A stretch of DNA of 64,000 bases from Dactylosporangium siamense. Lineage in GTDB: Bacteria; Actinomycetota; Actinomycetes; Mycobacteriales; Micromonosporaceae. Below, one piece after another: positions 15,117-24,459 of this stretch. Both the position numbers and the translations under genes were made by a program. Positions within the stretch are counted from its first letter, which is position 1, and each line of letters opens with the position of its first letter. The notes below the pieces were generated by a model. The model made no database searches and was not told where the DNA came from. It saw only the letters and a list, made by a program, of their open reading frames with translations. The DNA lies in the NCBI RefSeq assembly GCF_016862795.1, contig NZ_BONQ01000120.1:27519-91518 (forward strand). Direction: 5' to 3'.

Positions 15117-16538
15117 TCAGGCCGAGGCCTTGGCCCCGCCGAACCACTTCAGGCGCAGCGCCCGCAGCAGCAGGCCGGGGCTGGCCAGGGCGTTGGGGTG
15201 GTCCAGCATCGTGGTGACGCGGTTGAGCCGCTGGCTGGTCTTGTCGTCGGTCATGGACGCCTTGAGGACGACCTCGCTGACCCACTTGATGACCTTGTAG
15301 CCACGGGGCTGGCCGCTGGTGATGTGCGGCAGCCCGAGGTCGGCGAACGTCGAGACCTGCCAGGCGGCGTCGACGACGACCCGGACCCGCTCGAAGTAGC
15401 CGCGGGCCGGTTCGGTGGCGACGTCGGGCCCGGTGCGCAGCCACTCCGACAGGCAGGACGCGTGCAGCGTCGCCGACGTCATGCCCTGCCCGTAGACAGG
15501 GTTGAACGAGGCGACCGCGTCGCCGGCCGCGAGGATCCCGGTGGGCAGCCGGTCGAGCTGGTCGAAGTCGCGGCGGCGGCTGTCGGCCTGGTGGTAGGTG
15601 ATGACGTTGCCGATCATCGTGCCGCGCTCGGCGATGTCGCCGAACATCTGCGGGAAGTACTTGCGGCAGCGCTCCGCGAAGTCGTCGGCCTCCCGGCTGG
15701 GCCGGTCGTCGTCGTAGCCGGCGACGAGCACGATCCAACGGTCACCCTCCACGGAGCTGACGCCGCCGATGCGGGCGATGCGGTCCTTGGCCGGGGTGGT
15801 CTGCGAGATCGCGATCCAGGTGTCGCTGACCGCGGGGTCGCGCTGGAACAGCGCCGAGGCGTAGTTGAGCTTGATGGGCATGCGCTGCATCGGGGCCCGG
15901 GGCCAGCCGCGCTGCTCGAGCCAGTCGTTGAGCGAGCTCGCGCGGCCCATCGCGTCGACGACGAGGTCCGCCTGGAGCTCCACCGGCTCGCCGTCGCCGG
16001 CCGGCACGTACCGGGCGCCGACCACGCCACCGTCGGGACCGTCGGCGAACAGGAGACCGTCGGCCCGCCCGTACACCATCCGGACCTTGGGGTTCTCCAG
16101 GACCCGCAGGCGGACCTGGGCCTCCAGGAACGGCCGCGTGGTGATCAGGATGGGCTTCTCCGGCGGCGGCTCGGTGGTGACCCGCAGCTCGTCGTTGATG
16201 AAGATCTTCGCGTCGGTGCGGCCCTCGTCGGGCGCTCCGGCCGCGACCGCGCGCTCGGTGAAGTCGGGCCACCAGCGGTCCAGCTGCACCTGCCCGGCGG
16301 GCAGCAGCGCGTGGACCTGACTGCCCTGCGGCACCCCGGGCCGCGGCCCGGCGGTGACGTCGGTGTCGTCCCGCTCGATGATGACGACCTCGTCGGCGTG
16401 GTCGCTGAGGACCCTGGCGGCCATCAGGCCGGCCATGCTGCCGCCGAGGACCACCGCTCGCCGCATGAGGATTTTCGCGTCCGTCGGCGGGTGCGGCGTG
16501 CTGATCTCCGCGAAACGCTGCGCTGCTGTCGGTGCCAC
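15117..16538 (-). CDS. FAD-dependent monooxygenase-like protein
   Basis: 473 residues. The dinucleotide-binding motif is VVLGGSMAGLMAARVLSDHADEVVIIERD near residue 30. The second FAD contact, LPTGILAAGDAVASFNPVYGQGMTSA, is the GD motif of the aromatic hydroxylase/halogenase group. The DG-type motif appears as DLVVDAMGRASSLNDWL. No tryptophan-halogenase WxWxIP motif is visible, so hydroxylase or oxidase is likelier. GTG 16538 is preceded by AGGGAG. It stands alone, divergent from the glycoside hydrolase, and the substrate is unknown. Confidence 0.75.
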   Translation of the reverse strand: MAPTAAQRFAEISTPHPPTDAKILMRRAVVLGGSMAGLMAARVLSDHADEVVIIERDDTDVTAGPRPGVPQGSQVHALLPAGQVQLDRWWPDFTERAVAAGAPDEGRTDAKIFINDELRVTTEPPPEKPILITTRPFLEAQVRLRVLENPKVRMVYGRADGLLFADGPDGGVVGARYVPAGDGEPVELQADLVVDAMGRASSLNDWLEQRGWPRAPMQRMPIKLNYASALFQRDPAVSDTWIAISQTTPAKDRIARIGGVSSVEGDRWIVLVAGYDDDRPSREADDFAERCRKYFPQMFGDIAERGTMIGNVITYHQADSRRRDFDQLDRLPTGILAAGDAVASFNPVYGQGMTSATLHASCLSEWLRTGPDVATEPARGYFERVRVVVDAAWQVSTFADLGLPHITSGQPRGYKVIKWVSEVVLKASMTDDKTSQRLNRVTTMLDHPNALASPGLLLRALRLKWFGGAKASA

Positions 16539-16990
16539 CGGTCTCCCTGTCTCCTGCCTCGGCGGCCTTCGGCCGTGAAGGCCCGCCGTGCCACACACTC
16601 GGAACCCATCGAGGATCTTACCCACAGGTGAAGAACCTTCTCGATGCCATCGTGAGCTGGGAATTCATCGACATGAAACAGGGGGTGCAGAACCAGTCGT
16701 AATCTTGCGACGATTGCATCGAAGTATTGCGTTGCCCTGTGGGTTGCTGGCAGGATTCCAGCGCAGAAGCCGACATGCGATGCCAGCACCGCCAACCGCG
16801 CCGTGACACGCGTGGGCTGCTCGTTGCCGGTCCGTGGGCCCGCCTGCCCGCTGCCCCGCCACGCAACGCCCCCGCCCGCCCCGTCGCACGTGCCCACCCG
16901 CCGCACCGATCGCCGCGCCCGACCGCCATCGGGCCGGTCAGCTGTCGTGCGCGGGCCGGACGCTGCGACGGGCACACCCGAGGAGTCCAC
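16539..16990. other. intergenic region between divergent FAD gene and glycoside hydrolase gene
   Basis: 452 bp without a supported gene. The middle (about 16640-16740) is much poorer in G+C than its surroundings and holds a small perfect dyad, CGAT-TGC-ATCG, near 16713-16723. It is a good place for both divergent promoters. The last 150 bp before 16991 are G+C-rich and look like an untranslated leader; a long open frame through them is a composition artefact. Confidence 0.4.
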
Positions 16991-18943
16991 ATGGGAGTTT
17001 CCCGCCGCTCCGTCATCACCACCGCGCTCGCCGGGACGGCCGCCACCGCCCTGCCGGTCGCGGCCGCCACCACCGCCGCCGAGGCGGCCAGCCCGCCCGG
17101 CGACGTCGTCGGCAAGGTCACCGTCGGCTACCAGGGCTGGTTCGCCGCCCCCGGCGACGGCGCGCCGATCAACGGCTGGTGGCACTACAGCCCCAACTGG
17201 TCCCAGCCGCCGGCCCCGGGCGCCTGCTCCATCACCTGCTGGCCCGACATGCGCGACTTCACGCGCGGGTACCGCACGAACTTCGCCAACCTCGGCAACG
17301 GCCAACCGGCGAACCTGTTCTCCTCCTACGACCAGCAGACCGTCGACACCCACTTCCGGTGGATGCAGGAGAACGGCTGCGACGTCGCGGCCCTGCAGCG
17401 CTTCAACCCGTTCGGCGGCGAAGGACCGACCCGCGACGCGATGGCGGCGAAGGTCCGCACCGCCGCCGAGGCCACGGGGCGCAAGTTCTACATCATGTAC
17501 GACGTCACCTGGTGGCTGACCATGCAGTCGGAGATCAAGACCGACTGGACCACGAAGATGTCGGCGTACACCGCCTCCCCCGCCTACGCGAAGCAGAACG
17601 GCAAGCCCGTCGTGTGCATCTGGGGCTTCGGCTTCAACGACGACGGCCGGCCGTTCACGCCGGCGCAGTGCCTGGACGTCATCAACTGGTTCAAGAACCA
17701 GGGCTGCTACGTGATCGGCGGCGTGCCGACCCACTGGCGCCTGGGCACCGACGACTCCCGCGCCGGCTTCATCGACGTGTACCACGCCTTCCACATGATC
17801 TCGCCGTGGATGGTCGGCCGGATCAGCGACAACAACGGCGCCGACTGGTTCTACACCAACCGGGTCCTGCCCGACCTCGCCGACCTCAACGCCCGTGGCA
17901 TCGACTACCAGCCGTGCATCATCCCCGGCGACCTGGCCTCCGGCCACCGCCGCCACGGCGAGCTGATGTGGCGGCAGTTCTACAACCACACCCGCGCCGG
18001 CGTGCCGAGCGTCTACATCTCGATGTTCGACGAGTTCAACGAGGGCAACCAGATCGCCAAGACCGCGGAGAGCGCGGCGTGGCAGCCGACCAACTCCGGG
18101 ATGCGCGCCCTCGACGAGGACGGCACCCCCTGCTCGTCGGACTACTACCTGCGCCTCACCAACGACGGCGGCCGGATGCTCAAGGGCCAGATCGCGCTGA
18201 CCGCGACCCGGTTCACGGTGCCGTTCCCGACCGGCCCCGACCAGACCGCGCCGAGCGTCCCCGGCAACCTGCGGGTCACCGGCAACACCGACACGACCGT
18301 CGCTCTGGCCTGGAACGCCGCCACCGACAACGTGGGCGTCGCCGGCTACCGGGTCTCCCGGGTGAGCGGCTCGGGTTCGGTGGCCATCGGCACCACGGGC
18401 ACCCTCGCCTTCACGGTGACGGGGCTGACCGCGTCGACGGCGTACACCTTCGTCGTCGCCGCCTACGACGCGGCGGGCAACACGTCCGGCGCGTCCAACG
18501 CGGTCACCGTCACCACGTCCGCGCCGCCGAACAACACCACCAACCTGGCGCAGGGCAAGCCCACGTCAGAGAGCAGCCACACCCAGGTGTACGGCAGCGG
18601 CAACGCCGTCGACGGCAACACCGGCAGCTACTGGGAGAGCGCCAACAACGCGTGGCCGCAGTGGCTGCAGGTCGACCTCGGCGCCGCCACCGCGGCGCGG
18701 CGCGTGGTGCTCACGCTGCCCTCCAACTGGGGCACCCGCACCCAGACACTGTCGGTCACCGACGGCTCCTCCGGCGCGACCATCGTGAGCTCCCGCGGCT
18801 ACACGTTCGACCAGAACGCCGCCAACACGGTCACCATCACCCTGCCCACCACGACGTCCGTGCGGTACCTGCGGCTGAACTTCACCGCCAACACCGGCTG
18901 GCCCGCCGGCCAGGTCTCGGAGTTCCGCGTCTACACCGGCTGA
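16991..18943 (+). CDS. secreted GH99/GH71-like glycoside hydrolase with FN3 and F5/8 type C domains
   Basis: 650 residues. A twin-arginine type signal (SRRSVITTALAGTAATALPVAAA) precedes a catalytic region of about 390 residues: VTVGYQGWFAAPGDG, GYQGWF being the hallmark of this family, then PVVCIWGFGFNDDGR and SVYISMFDEFNEGNQIAK. An FN3 module (about 415-505: APSVPGNLRVTGNTDTTVALAW) and an F5/8-type/CBM32-like module (about 515-650: NAVDGNTGSYWES) follow. It likely cuts alpha-mannan or plant glycan outside the cell. GGAG precedes the ATG. Two stem-loops follow the gene. Confidence 0.8.
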   Translation: MGVSRRSVITTALAGTAATALPVAAATTAAEAASPPGDVVGKVTVGYQGWFAAPGDGAPINGWWHYSPNWSQPPAPGACSITCWPDMRDFTRGYRTNFANLGNGQPANLFSSYDQQTVDTHFRWMQENGCDVAALQRFNPFGGEGPTRDAMAAKVRTAAEATGRKFYIMYDVTWWLTMQSEIKTDWTTKMSAYTASPAYAKQNGKPVVCIWGFGFNDDGRPFTPAQCLDVINWFKNQGCYVIGGVPTHWRLGTDDSRAGFIDVYHAFHMISPWMVGRISDNNGADWFYTNRVLPDLADLNARGIDYQPCIIPGDLASGHRRHGELMWRQFYNHTRAGVPSVYISMFDEFNEGNQIAKTAESAAWQPTNSGMRALDEDGTPCSSDYYLRLTNDGGRMLKGQIALTATRFTVPFPTGPDQTAPSVPGNLRVTGNTDTTVALAWNAATDNVGVAGYRVSRVSGSGSVAIGTTGTLAFTVTGLTASTAYTFVVAAYDAAGNTSGASNAVTVTTSAPPNNTTNLAQGKPTSESSHTQVYGSGNAVDGNTGSYWESANNAWPQWLQVDLGAATAARRVVLTLPSNWGTRTQTLSVTDGSSGATIVSSRGYTFDQNAANTVTITLPTTTSVRYLRLNFTANTGWPAGQVSEFRVYTG

Positions 18944-18952
18944 CCCGAACTT

Positions 18953-19017
18953 CCCTGACCAACGCCGACGGTCAGGGTCAAGGCGGGTGGCGACCAGGCG
19001 TCCGGTCGCCACCCGCC
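18953..19017. terminator. double stem-loop between convergent genes
   Basis: CCCTGACC (18953-18960) pairs with GGTCAGGG (18970-18977). Just after, GGCGGGTGGCGACC (18982-18995) pairs perfectly with GGTCGCCACCCGCC (19004-19017) around an 8-base loop. Lying between two convergent genes, this is a strong bidirectional terminator for the glycoside hydrolase gene and the nine-gene sulfur operon. Confidence 0.8.
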
Positions 19018-19020
19018 GCC

Positions 19021-19503
19021 TCAGGCCGCCTTGAGGTAGCGGCCCATGTGGTACAGCAGGGGCAGGCCCTCCTGGTGTTCCCCGAGGACCGGCTCGGCGA
19101 GCACGATCGCGTGGTCGCCGGCGTGGACGCGTTCCACCACCCGGCAGACGAGGACCGCGAGGGCGCCGTCGAGGACCGGGACGTCGTGCGCCCCGGACCG
19201 CCAGCGGGTCGGGGCGGCGAACCGGTCGATGCCGCTGGTCGCGAACTGGCGCGCGACCTGCTCCTGCGCGTCGGCGAGGACGTGCACCCCGACGTGGCCG
19301 GCGGCCTCGACCGTCGGCCAGCTCGACGAGCGGCGGTCCAGGCAGAACGACACCAGCGGCGGGTGCAGCGACACGGACGTGAACGACGTGGCGGTGAACC
19401 CGGCCGGGCCGGACGGGCCGGGCGCGGTGATCACCACGACACCGGCCGCGTGGCGGCGCAGCAGCTGGCGGAACAGGTCGGGTTCGATGGCGGTGACGGT
19501 CAT
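19021..19503 (-). CDS. flavin reductase family protein
   Basis: 160 residues. LLRRHAAGVVVITAPGPSGPAGFTATSFTSVSLHPPLVSFCLDRRSSSWPTV is the FMN-binding half of the flavin reductase-like domain, and HAIVLAEPVLGEHQEGLPLLYHMGRY is the closing part. It should supply reduced FMN to the two flavin-dependent oxygenases encoded upstream in the same operon. It is the last gene, 19 bp after the hydrolase gene, and is followed by a strong terminator. Confidence 0.88.
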   Translation of the reverse strand: MTVTAIEPDLFRQLLRRHAAGVVVITAPGPSGPAGFTATSFTSVSLHPPLVSFCLDRRSSSWPTVEAAGHVGVHVLADAQEQVARQFATSGIDRFAAPTRWRSGAHDVPVLDGALAVLVCRVVERVHAGDHAIVLAEPVLGEHQEGLPLLYHMGRYLKAA

Positions 19504-19522
19504 CGGGGTCCCCCTTGAGCTG

Positions 19523-20224
19523 TCAGTGCGGGTGGACGGTGAGGATCGGGGTCGCGTCCGCGTCGGCGCGCAGGCGCTCCAGCCACTGCACGACGTGCGC
19601 GGCGACGGTGCGGTGGGTGGCGTCGTTGAGCACGTCGTGCCGGCCGTCGCGGACCGTGGCGAGCTCGGCCTTCGGCAGGTCCGCCGCGAGCCGCCGGGCG
19701 GCGTCGACGGGGCTGACGGTGTCGGCCTCGCCGTGCAGGACGAGGACCGGCACCGTGACGGGCGCCGGGGCGAGGAGGTTCGCCGCCACCGGCAGTGCGA
19801 GGGCCCCCCGCTGGAAGCCGGTGTCTCCGGTCAGCCGCGCCTGATGGGTCGGGCACGCGGTGCGGGCCCGCAGTTCGTCGTCCCAGTCGACGGTGACCCC
19901 GTCGGCCGCCGGGGCGCCCGCCGCGACGACCCCGGCGAACAGGTCCGGGTGCGCGGCGGCGACGGCCAGGGCGTGCAGCGCGCCGGTGTCGGAGCCGGCG
20001 AGCACGACCGGGCCCGGTGCGTCCTGGGCCAGCGACACAGCCGTTTCCGGGGTCGCGGAGCGCACCGCGTAGCCGTCGGCGGCGATGCGGCGGCCGAAGC
20101 GGTCGTAGACGCCGGCGTGCTCGCCCCGGCCCGGCAGGATGAGCACCGTGCCGCGGACCGCGATCGCGGCCGGCGGGTCCCAGCGGGCACCGGCCACGAC
20201 GGGCGAGCCGATCGTCGCGGTCAC
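19523..20224 (-). CDS. alpha/beta hydrolase
   Basis: 233 residues. TVLILPGRGEHAGVYDRFGRRIAADGY is the oxyanion-hole strand. The nucleophile elbow is VVLAGSDTGALHAL, where the expected GxSxG reads G-S-D-T-G with Asp at the nucleophile position, as in haloalkane dehalogenase-like members. VPVLVLHGEADTVSPVDAARR holds the acid and GRHDVLND the His. GTG 20224 overlaps the stop of the SsuD-like gene (GTGA). It probably hydrolyses an intermediate or releases the thiol or acid product of the pathway. Confidence 0.78.
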   Translation of the reverse strand: MTATIGSPVVAGARWDPPAAIAVRGTVLILPGRGEHAGVYDRFGRRIAADGYAVRSATPETAVSLAQDAPGPVVLAGSDTGALHALAVAAAHPDLFAGVVAAGAPAADGVTVDWDDELRARTACPTHQARLTGDTGFQRGALALPVAANLLAPAPVTVPVLVLHGEADTVSPVDAARRLAADLPKAELATVRDGRHDVLNDATHRTVAAHVVQWLERLRADADATPILTVHPH

Positions 20225-21351
20225 CGGGCACCCGCCGCGACCGGCTGCGCCTTCTGCGAAGCGGACGGCTGGGAGAGCGCGCGGTGCGCGAGCTCCTGGC
20301 GGATCAGCGGCAGCAGGTGCCGGCCGTAGTCGATCGCGTCGTCCAGGGGGTCGTAGCCGCGGATCAGGATCGTGGTGACGCCGATGTCGACATAGTCGAG
20401 CAGGGCCTTCGCGACGGTCTCGGGCGTGCCGACCAGCGCGGTCGAGTTGCCGCCGGCGCCGGTCGCCCTGGCCGGGGCGGTCCACAGTGCACGGTCGTGC
20501 AGGTCACCCTTCGCGGCCGCGGCGAGCAGCCGCTGCGAGCCCACGTTCTCCGGTGCGCCGTTGGTACGCCACGCGCGCTGCGGCCAGTTCGCCGCGCCAC
20601 TGGTGATCGTGTCGAGGATCGCGTGCGCCCGCTCCCAGGCGAGGTCCTCGGTCGGGGCGAGGATCGGGCGGAACGACACGCTGATGCCGGGCACGTCGGT
20701 GCGTCCGGCGGCGGCCGCGGCGGCCCGCACGGACGCGATCTGCTCCGCGGTCTCCTTCAGCGGCTCGCCCCACAGCGCGAACGTGTCAGCGTGCTTGCCG
20801 CCGACCCGGTACGCCGCCTCCGACGACCCGCCGAAGAACAGCGGGATGCGGTGCGCCGGCTGGACGTGTGCGGCGAAGTCGGCGAAGCGGTAGTAGCGGC
20901 CGTCGTAGTCGAACGGCTCCGGCGAGGTCCAGGCCCGGCGCAGGATCTCCAGGTATTCGTCGGTGCGCGCGTACCGCTCGTCCTTGTCGAGGTAGTCGCC
21001 GTCGCGCTGCTGCTCGGTGTTGTTGCCGCCGGTGATCGTGTGCACGGCGACCCGGCCGCCGCTGAACTGGTCCAGGGTCGCGAACTGCCGCGCGGCGAGC
21101 GTCGGCGCGACGAAGCCGGGCCGGTGCGCGATGAGCAGGCCGAGCCGCTCGGTGTGGGCGGCGACGTGCGCGGCGACCTGGCCGCCCTCGGGCCAGCCGG
21201 AGCCGTAGCCGATGAGGATCCGGTCGAAGCCGCCGTCCTCGTGGGCGCGGGCGAACCGGCGCGTGTACGCCGGGTCGATCACGGGCCCGGACGGCGCGTG
21301 GATCTCCGAGGCGTGCTGGGTGCCGATCATGCCGACGAACTCGACCGTCAT
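20221..21351 (-). CDS. LLM class flavin-dependent oxygenase, alkanesulfonate monooxygenase (SsuD)-like
   Basis: 376 residues of the luciferase-like fold. FDRILIGYGSGWPEG, TERLGLLIAHRPGFVAPTLAARQFATLDQFSGGRVAVHTITGGNNTEQQRDGDYLDKDERYARTDEYLEILRRAW, and IPLFFGGSSEAAYRVGGKHADTFALWGEP follow SsuD closely. Such enzymes use FMNH2 and oxygen to release sulfite from sulfonates. Reduced flavin would come from the reductase at 19021. It overlaps both neighbours by four bases, so translation is fully coupled. Confidence 0.88.
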   Translation of the reverse strand: MTVEFVGMIGTQHASEIHAPSGPVIDPAYTRRFARAHEDGGFDRILIGYGSGWPEGGQVAAHVAAHTERLGLLIAHRPGFVAPTLAARQFATLDQFSGGRVAVHTITGGNNTEQQRDGDYLDKDERYARTDEYLEILRRAWTSPEPFDYDGRYYRFADFAAHVQPAHRIPLFFGGSSEAAYRVGGKHADTFALWGEPLKETAEQIASVRAAAAAAGRTDVPGISVSFRPILAPTEDLAWERAHAILDTITSGAANWPQRAWRTNGAPENVGSQRLLAAAAKGDLHDRALWTAPARATGAGGNSTALVGTPETVAKALLDYVDIGVTTILIRGYDPLDDAIDYGRHLLPLIRQELAHRALSQPSASQKAQPVAAGAR

Positions 21352-22457
21352 GACGTGTGCTCCTTCGTGTGCTGGGAACGGGTCAGCGCGGCCTGACCGG
21401 CCGCGGCGAGGATGGTGTCGTCCTGTGGGGTGTGGATGCGGGCGCAGAGCACGTCGCGCAGGTGGCGCTCCAGGGGGTTGCGGCGGTTGAGGGCGTTGTT
21501 GCCGATGAGCGCGACGGCCTGCTCGACCGCGCCGATCGCGGCCCGGGTGGCGACGAGCTTGCCGATGCCCGCGTCGACGGGGAGCCCGGCGTCGTAGTCG
21601 GCGGCCTGGGCGCGCACGAGGACCCGGGCCGAGACCAGCGCGGCCTCGATCTCGCCGACGGCGCTCTGGAAGCGGGGCAGGGTCGCGAGGGGCTTGCCGA
21701 GCGCGGCCGGGACCCGCTCGTGCAGGAAGCCGACCAGCCAGTCGCGGGCGGCGGTGGCGACACCGAGATACAGGGCGGCGAGCCCGAGCGCGTTCCAGTC
21801 ACGGATGTCCGCGCCCGTCTCGACGAACGCCTCCAGGGGCACCCGCACGCCGTCGAGGTGCACGTCGTCGCTGCGGCTGGCGCGCAGCCCGAGATGGTCC
21901 CAGGTCGGCTCCACCCGCAGGCCGGGGCTGCCGCCGCGGACCAGGAACGACCCGACCCGCGCCGGGTCCTCGTCCGTGCGACCCCACACGGCCATCCACG
22001 ACAACGCGACCGCGCCGGTCGAGAAGATCTTGTGACCGTCGATCACCCACTCGGCGCCGTCGCGGCGGCCGATCGTCGCCGGCAGCCCACCACGGGCGGG
22101 GGTGCCGAGCTCCGGCTCCACCCGCAGCGAGTTGACGAGCGCCGGCCACTGCCGCGACTCGGCGAGCAGTTCGTCGTAGAGCTCCGCCGGCCACGACGGC
22201 CGGCGCGCCTGCGCGGCGTGGGTGAACAGCGTCATCGCCGTGACCAGCGCGACCGCCGGGTCCCCGGCGCCCAGCGCGGCGAGGATGTCGACGGTGCGGG
22301 CCAGCCCCGCGCCCTCGCCGCCGTAGCGGGCCGCGACGGTGGCGGTCAGCAGCCCGTGCTTGTGCACGACGGCGATCCCGTCGTAGGGGAACGACGCGTC
22401 CCGATCGTGCTCGGCCGCGCGGGCGGCGAGCGCCGCGGTGACGACCTCCAAGCTCAT
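21348..22457 (-). CDS. acyl-CoA dehydrogenase-like flavin monooxygenase (DszC/SfnC type)
   Basis: 369 residues with the acyl-CoA dehydrogenase fold: an N-terminal helical part, a beta middle (WVIDGHKIFSTGAVALSWMAVWGRTDED), and LGLRASRSDDVHLDGVRVP before the C-terminal helices. In organosulfur clusters this fold usually serves as a flavin-dependent oxygenase on sulfides or sulfones rather than in beta-oxidation, and nothing else here suggests fatty-acid use. ATG 22457 overlaps the ATPase gene upstream. It probably works on the same substrate as the SsuD-like enzyme. Confidence 0.82.
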   Translation of the reverse strand: MSLEVVTAALAARAAEHDRDASFPYDGIAVVHKHGLLTATVAARYGGEGAGLARTVDILAALGAGDPAVALVTAMTLFTHAAQARRPSWPAELYDELLAESRQWPALVNSLRVEPELGTPARGGLPATIGRRDGAEWVIDGHKIFSTGAVALSWMAVWGRTDEDPARVGSFLVRGGSPGLRVEPTWDHLGLRASRSDDVHLDGVRVPLEAFVETGADIRDWNALGLAALYLGVATAARDWLVGFLHERVPAALGKPLATLPRFQSAVGEIEAALVSARVLVRAQAADYDAGLPVDAGIGKLVATRAAIGAVEQAVALIGNNALNRRNPLERHLRDVLCARIHTPQDDTILAAAGQAALTRSQHTKEHTS

Positions 22458-23443
22458 GCCGTCCTCCTGGTGCTCATCGCGCCGACCGCCAGCCGGGACC
22501 GCCACGCGTCGGCGTGGTGGCACGCCACCGACCACTCCGAGCCCGCGGTCGAGGGTGCGGTGACACAGGCCTGCGTCGCGAAGGGGCACCGCGACGCGTA
22601 GGAACAGGCGTCGGGCCCGAACGCCGCGACGGGCCGGTGGTCCGGGGCCGGCCGCAGTGCCCGCGCCGGGATCGGGTGCTCCCGGCGGACGCTGGGCGCG
22701 GACGCGGTGAGCAGGGCCGTGTACGGGTGCCGCGGCTCGCTCAGCACCCGCCCGATCGGGCCCTGCTCGACCAGCCGCCCGCCGTAGAGCACGGCGACCC
22801 GGTCGGCGATCCCGGCGAGGGAGCTCAGGTCGTGGGAGATGACGACGACGGTGACCCCGGACCGGTCGCGCAGGTCGGCGAGGAGGCGCAGGACGTGGTT
22901 GCGGTTGGACGCGTCGAGGGCGCTGACGGGTTCGTCGCACAGCAGCAGCCGCGGCTGGAGGGCGACGGCGCGGGCGAGCAGCACCCGCTGCCGCTGGCCG
23001 CCGGAGATCTGCCCCGGCAGCCGGGCCGCGAGGGACTGGTCGAGCCCGACCTGGGCGAGGGCGGCGCGGACCCGGGCGTCGATCGCGGCCCGGTCCAGCG
23101 TGCCGGCGACGACGAGCCCCTCGGCGACGATCCGGGCGACGGTGTGCTGCGGGTCGAGGGCGCGCAGCGGGTCCTGGAACACGTACTGGACCTGGCCGGC
23201 GCGCCGCCACGCCCGGCGGGCCTTGCCGCGCAGCGCGGTGAGGTCGGTGCCCTCGAAGGTGATCCGGCCGGCGCGCACCGGCGACAGCCCGACGACCGCG
23301 CGGGCCAGGGTGGTCTTGCCGGAGCCGGTCTCGCCGATGATGCCGAGGATCTCCCCCGCCTGGACGTGCAGCGACAGGTCGGCCAGGACCCGGTGCCTGT
23401 CGAACGTGACGTCGAGCCCGTCCACAGCGAGCAGGGTGCTCAT
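22454..23443 (-). CDS. ABC importer ATP-binding protein (OppF/DppF type)
   Basis: 329 residues. The Walker A motif is GETGSGKTTLA, the signature LPGQISGGQRQRVLLARAVA, Walker B LLLCDEPVSALD and the switch ISHDL. The C-terminal Cys-rich tail (CSYASRCPFATQACV) is the oligopeptide/dipeptide-type motif of this subfamily. It energises import through the two permeases encoded upstream. It overlaps both neighbours by four bases. Confidence 0.92.
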   Translation of the reverse strand: MSTLLAVDGLDVTFDRHRVLADLSLHVQAGEILGIIGETGSGKTTLARAVVGLSPVRAGRITFEGTDLTALRGKARRAWRRAGQVQYVFQDPLRALDPQHTVARIVAEGLVVAGTLDRAAIDARVRAALAQVGLDQSLAARLPGQISGGQRQRVLLARAVALQPRLLLCDEPVSALDASNRNHVLRLLADLRDRSGVTVVVISHDLSSLAGIADRVAVLYGGRLVEQGPIGRVLSEPRHPYTALLTASAPSVRREHPIPARALRPAPDHRPVAAFGPDACSYASRCPFATQACVTAPSTAGSEWSVACHHADAWRSRLAVGAMSTRRTA

Positions 23444-24459
23444 GCGCCCACCAGTTCCAGGGTCGCGGCCCGGTGGCACCGGACCTGACGGTCGTCCACC
23501 GTGGACAGTGCGACGGGGGTCGCGCAGGTGTCGGTGGCGTGCGCGCAGCGGGCCGCGAACCGGCACCCGACCGGCATCGCGCCCGGCTCCGGCGGCCGCC
23601 CCGGGATGACCTCGAGGTCGCGGCGGCGCCAGTCCCCCAGGGACGCGACCCGCAGCAGGGCCTCCGTGTACGGGTGCCGCGGGTTGGCGATGACGTCGGC
23701 GGTCGGGCCCTGCTCGACGATCTCACCGGCGTAGAAGACCGCGACCCGGTCGCAGACCTCGGCGACGACGGCCAGGTCGTGGCTGACCAGCAGCAGCGCC
23801 AGTCCACGCTCCTCCCGCAGCTGCCGCAGCAGATCGAGGACCTCGGCCTGCACGGCGGCGTCGAGGGCCGTGGTGGCCTCGTCGGCGACGAGCAGCTCGG
23901 GTTCTCCCGCGACGGCGATGGCGATGAGCGCCCGCTGGAGCATGCCGCCGGACAGTTCGTGCGGGTACTGGTCGTACACCGCCGTCGCCCGGCGCAGCCC
24001 CATCGCGGCGAGCAGTTCGACGGCGGCCGCGCGGGTCTGGTTGCGGGGCAGGCGGCGCTTGAGCCGCAGCTGCTCGGCGAGCTGCCGGCCCACGGTCAGC
24101 GACGGGTTCAGGTAGGACGCCGGGTCCTGGAACACCGCGGCGAGGCGGTTGCCGCGCACCGCGTCCCAGCCACGCCGGTCCAGCCCGGTCAGCTCGACGT
24201 CCGCGCCGCTGGAACCGCCGCCGAGGTGGATGCCGCCGCCGGTGACCGCCACGCCGGGCGGGAGGACGCCGAGAACGGCCCGGCAGGTGAGCGTCTTGCC
24301 GGATCCCGACTCGCCGACCAGGCCCACGGACTCACCCCGGCCGATCGTGAACGACACGTCCCGGACGGCTTCCCGGGCTGCCGCGGCGCCGGCGCTGGAC
24401 GTACCGCTGCCGCCGCCGACGGAAACATGGAGGTTGTCGACCCGAAGGACCGCGCTCAT
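23440..24459 (-). CDS. ABC importer ATP-binding protein (OppD/DppD type)
   Basis: 339 residues. Walker A is GESGSGKTLTCRAV, the signature YPHELSGGMLQRALIAIAVA, Walker B LLVADEATTALD, and the switch VSHDLAVVAEVCDRV. The tail CRFAARCAHATDTCATP is the oligopeptide-type C-terminal motif. A short Gly/Ser/Ala-rich insertion sits near residues 15-27. It pairs with the next ATPase to form the heterodimer of a Dpp-type importer. Confidence 0.92.
   Translation of the reverse strand: MSAVLRVDNLHVSVGGGSGTSSAGAAAAREAVRDVSFTIGRGESVGLVGESGSGKTLTCRAVLGVLPPGVAVTGGGIHLGGGSSGADVELTGLDRRGWDAVRGNRLAAVFQDPASYLNPSLTVGRQLAEQLRLKRRLPRNQTRAAAVELLAAMGLRRATAVYDQYPHELSGGMLQRALIAIAVAGEPELLVADEATTALDAAVQAEVLDLLRQLREERGLALLLVSHDLAVVAEVCDRVAVFYAGEIVEQGPTADVIANPRHPYTEALLRVASLGDWRRRDLEVIPGRPPEPGAMPVGCRFAARCAHATDTCATPVALSTVDDRQVRCHRAATLELVGA

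Noticed and set aside
16834..19518. 894-codon open frame across the glycoside hydrolase gene
   Set aside because: Arg/Pro/His-rich translation with no domain; it is a shadow of the real frame caused by high G+C.
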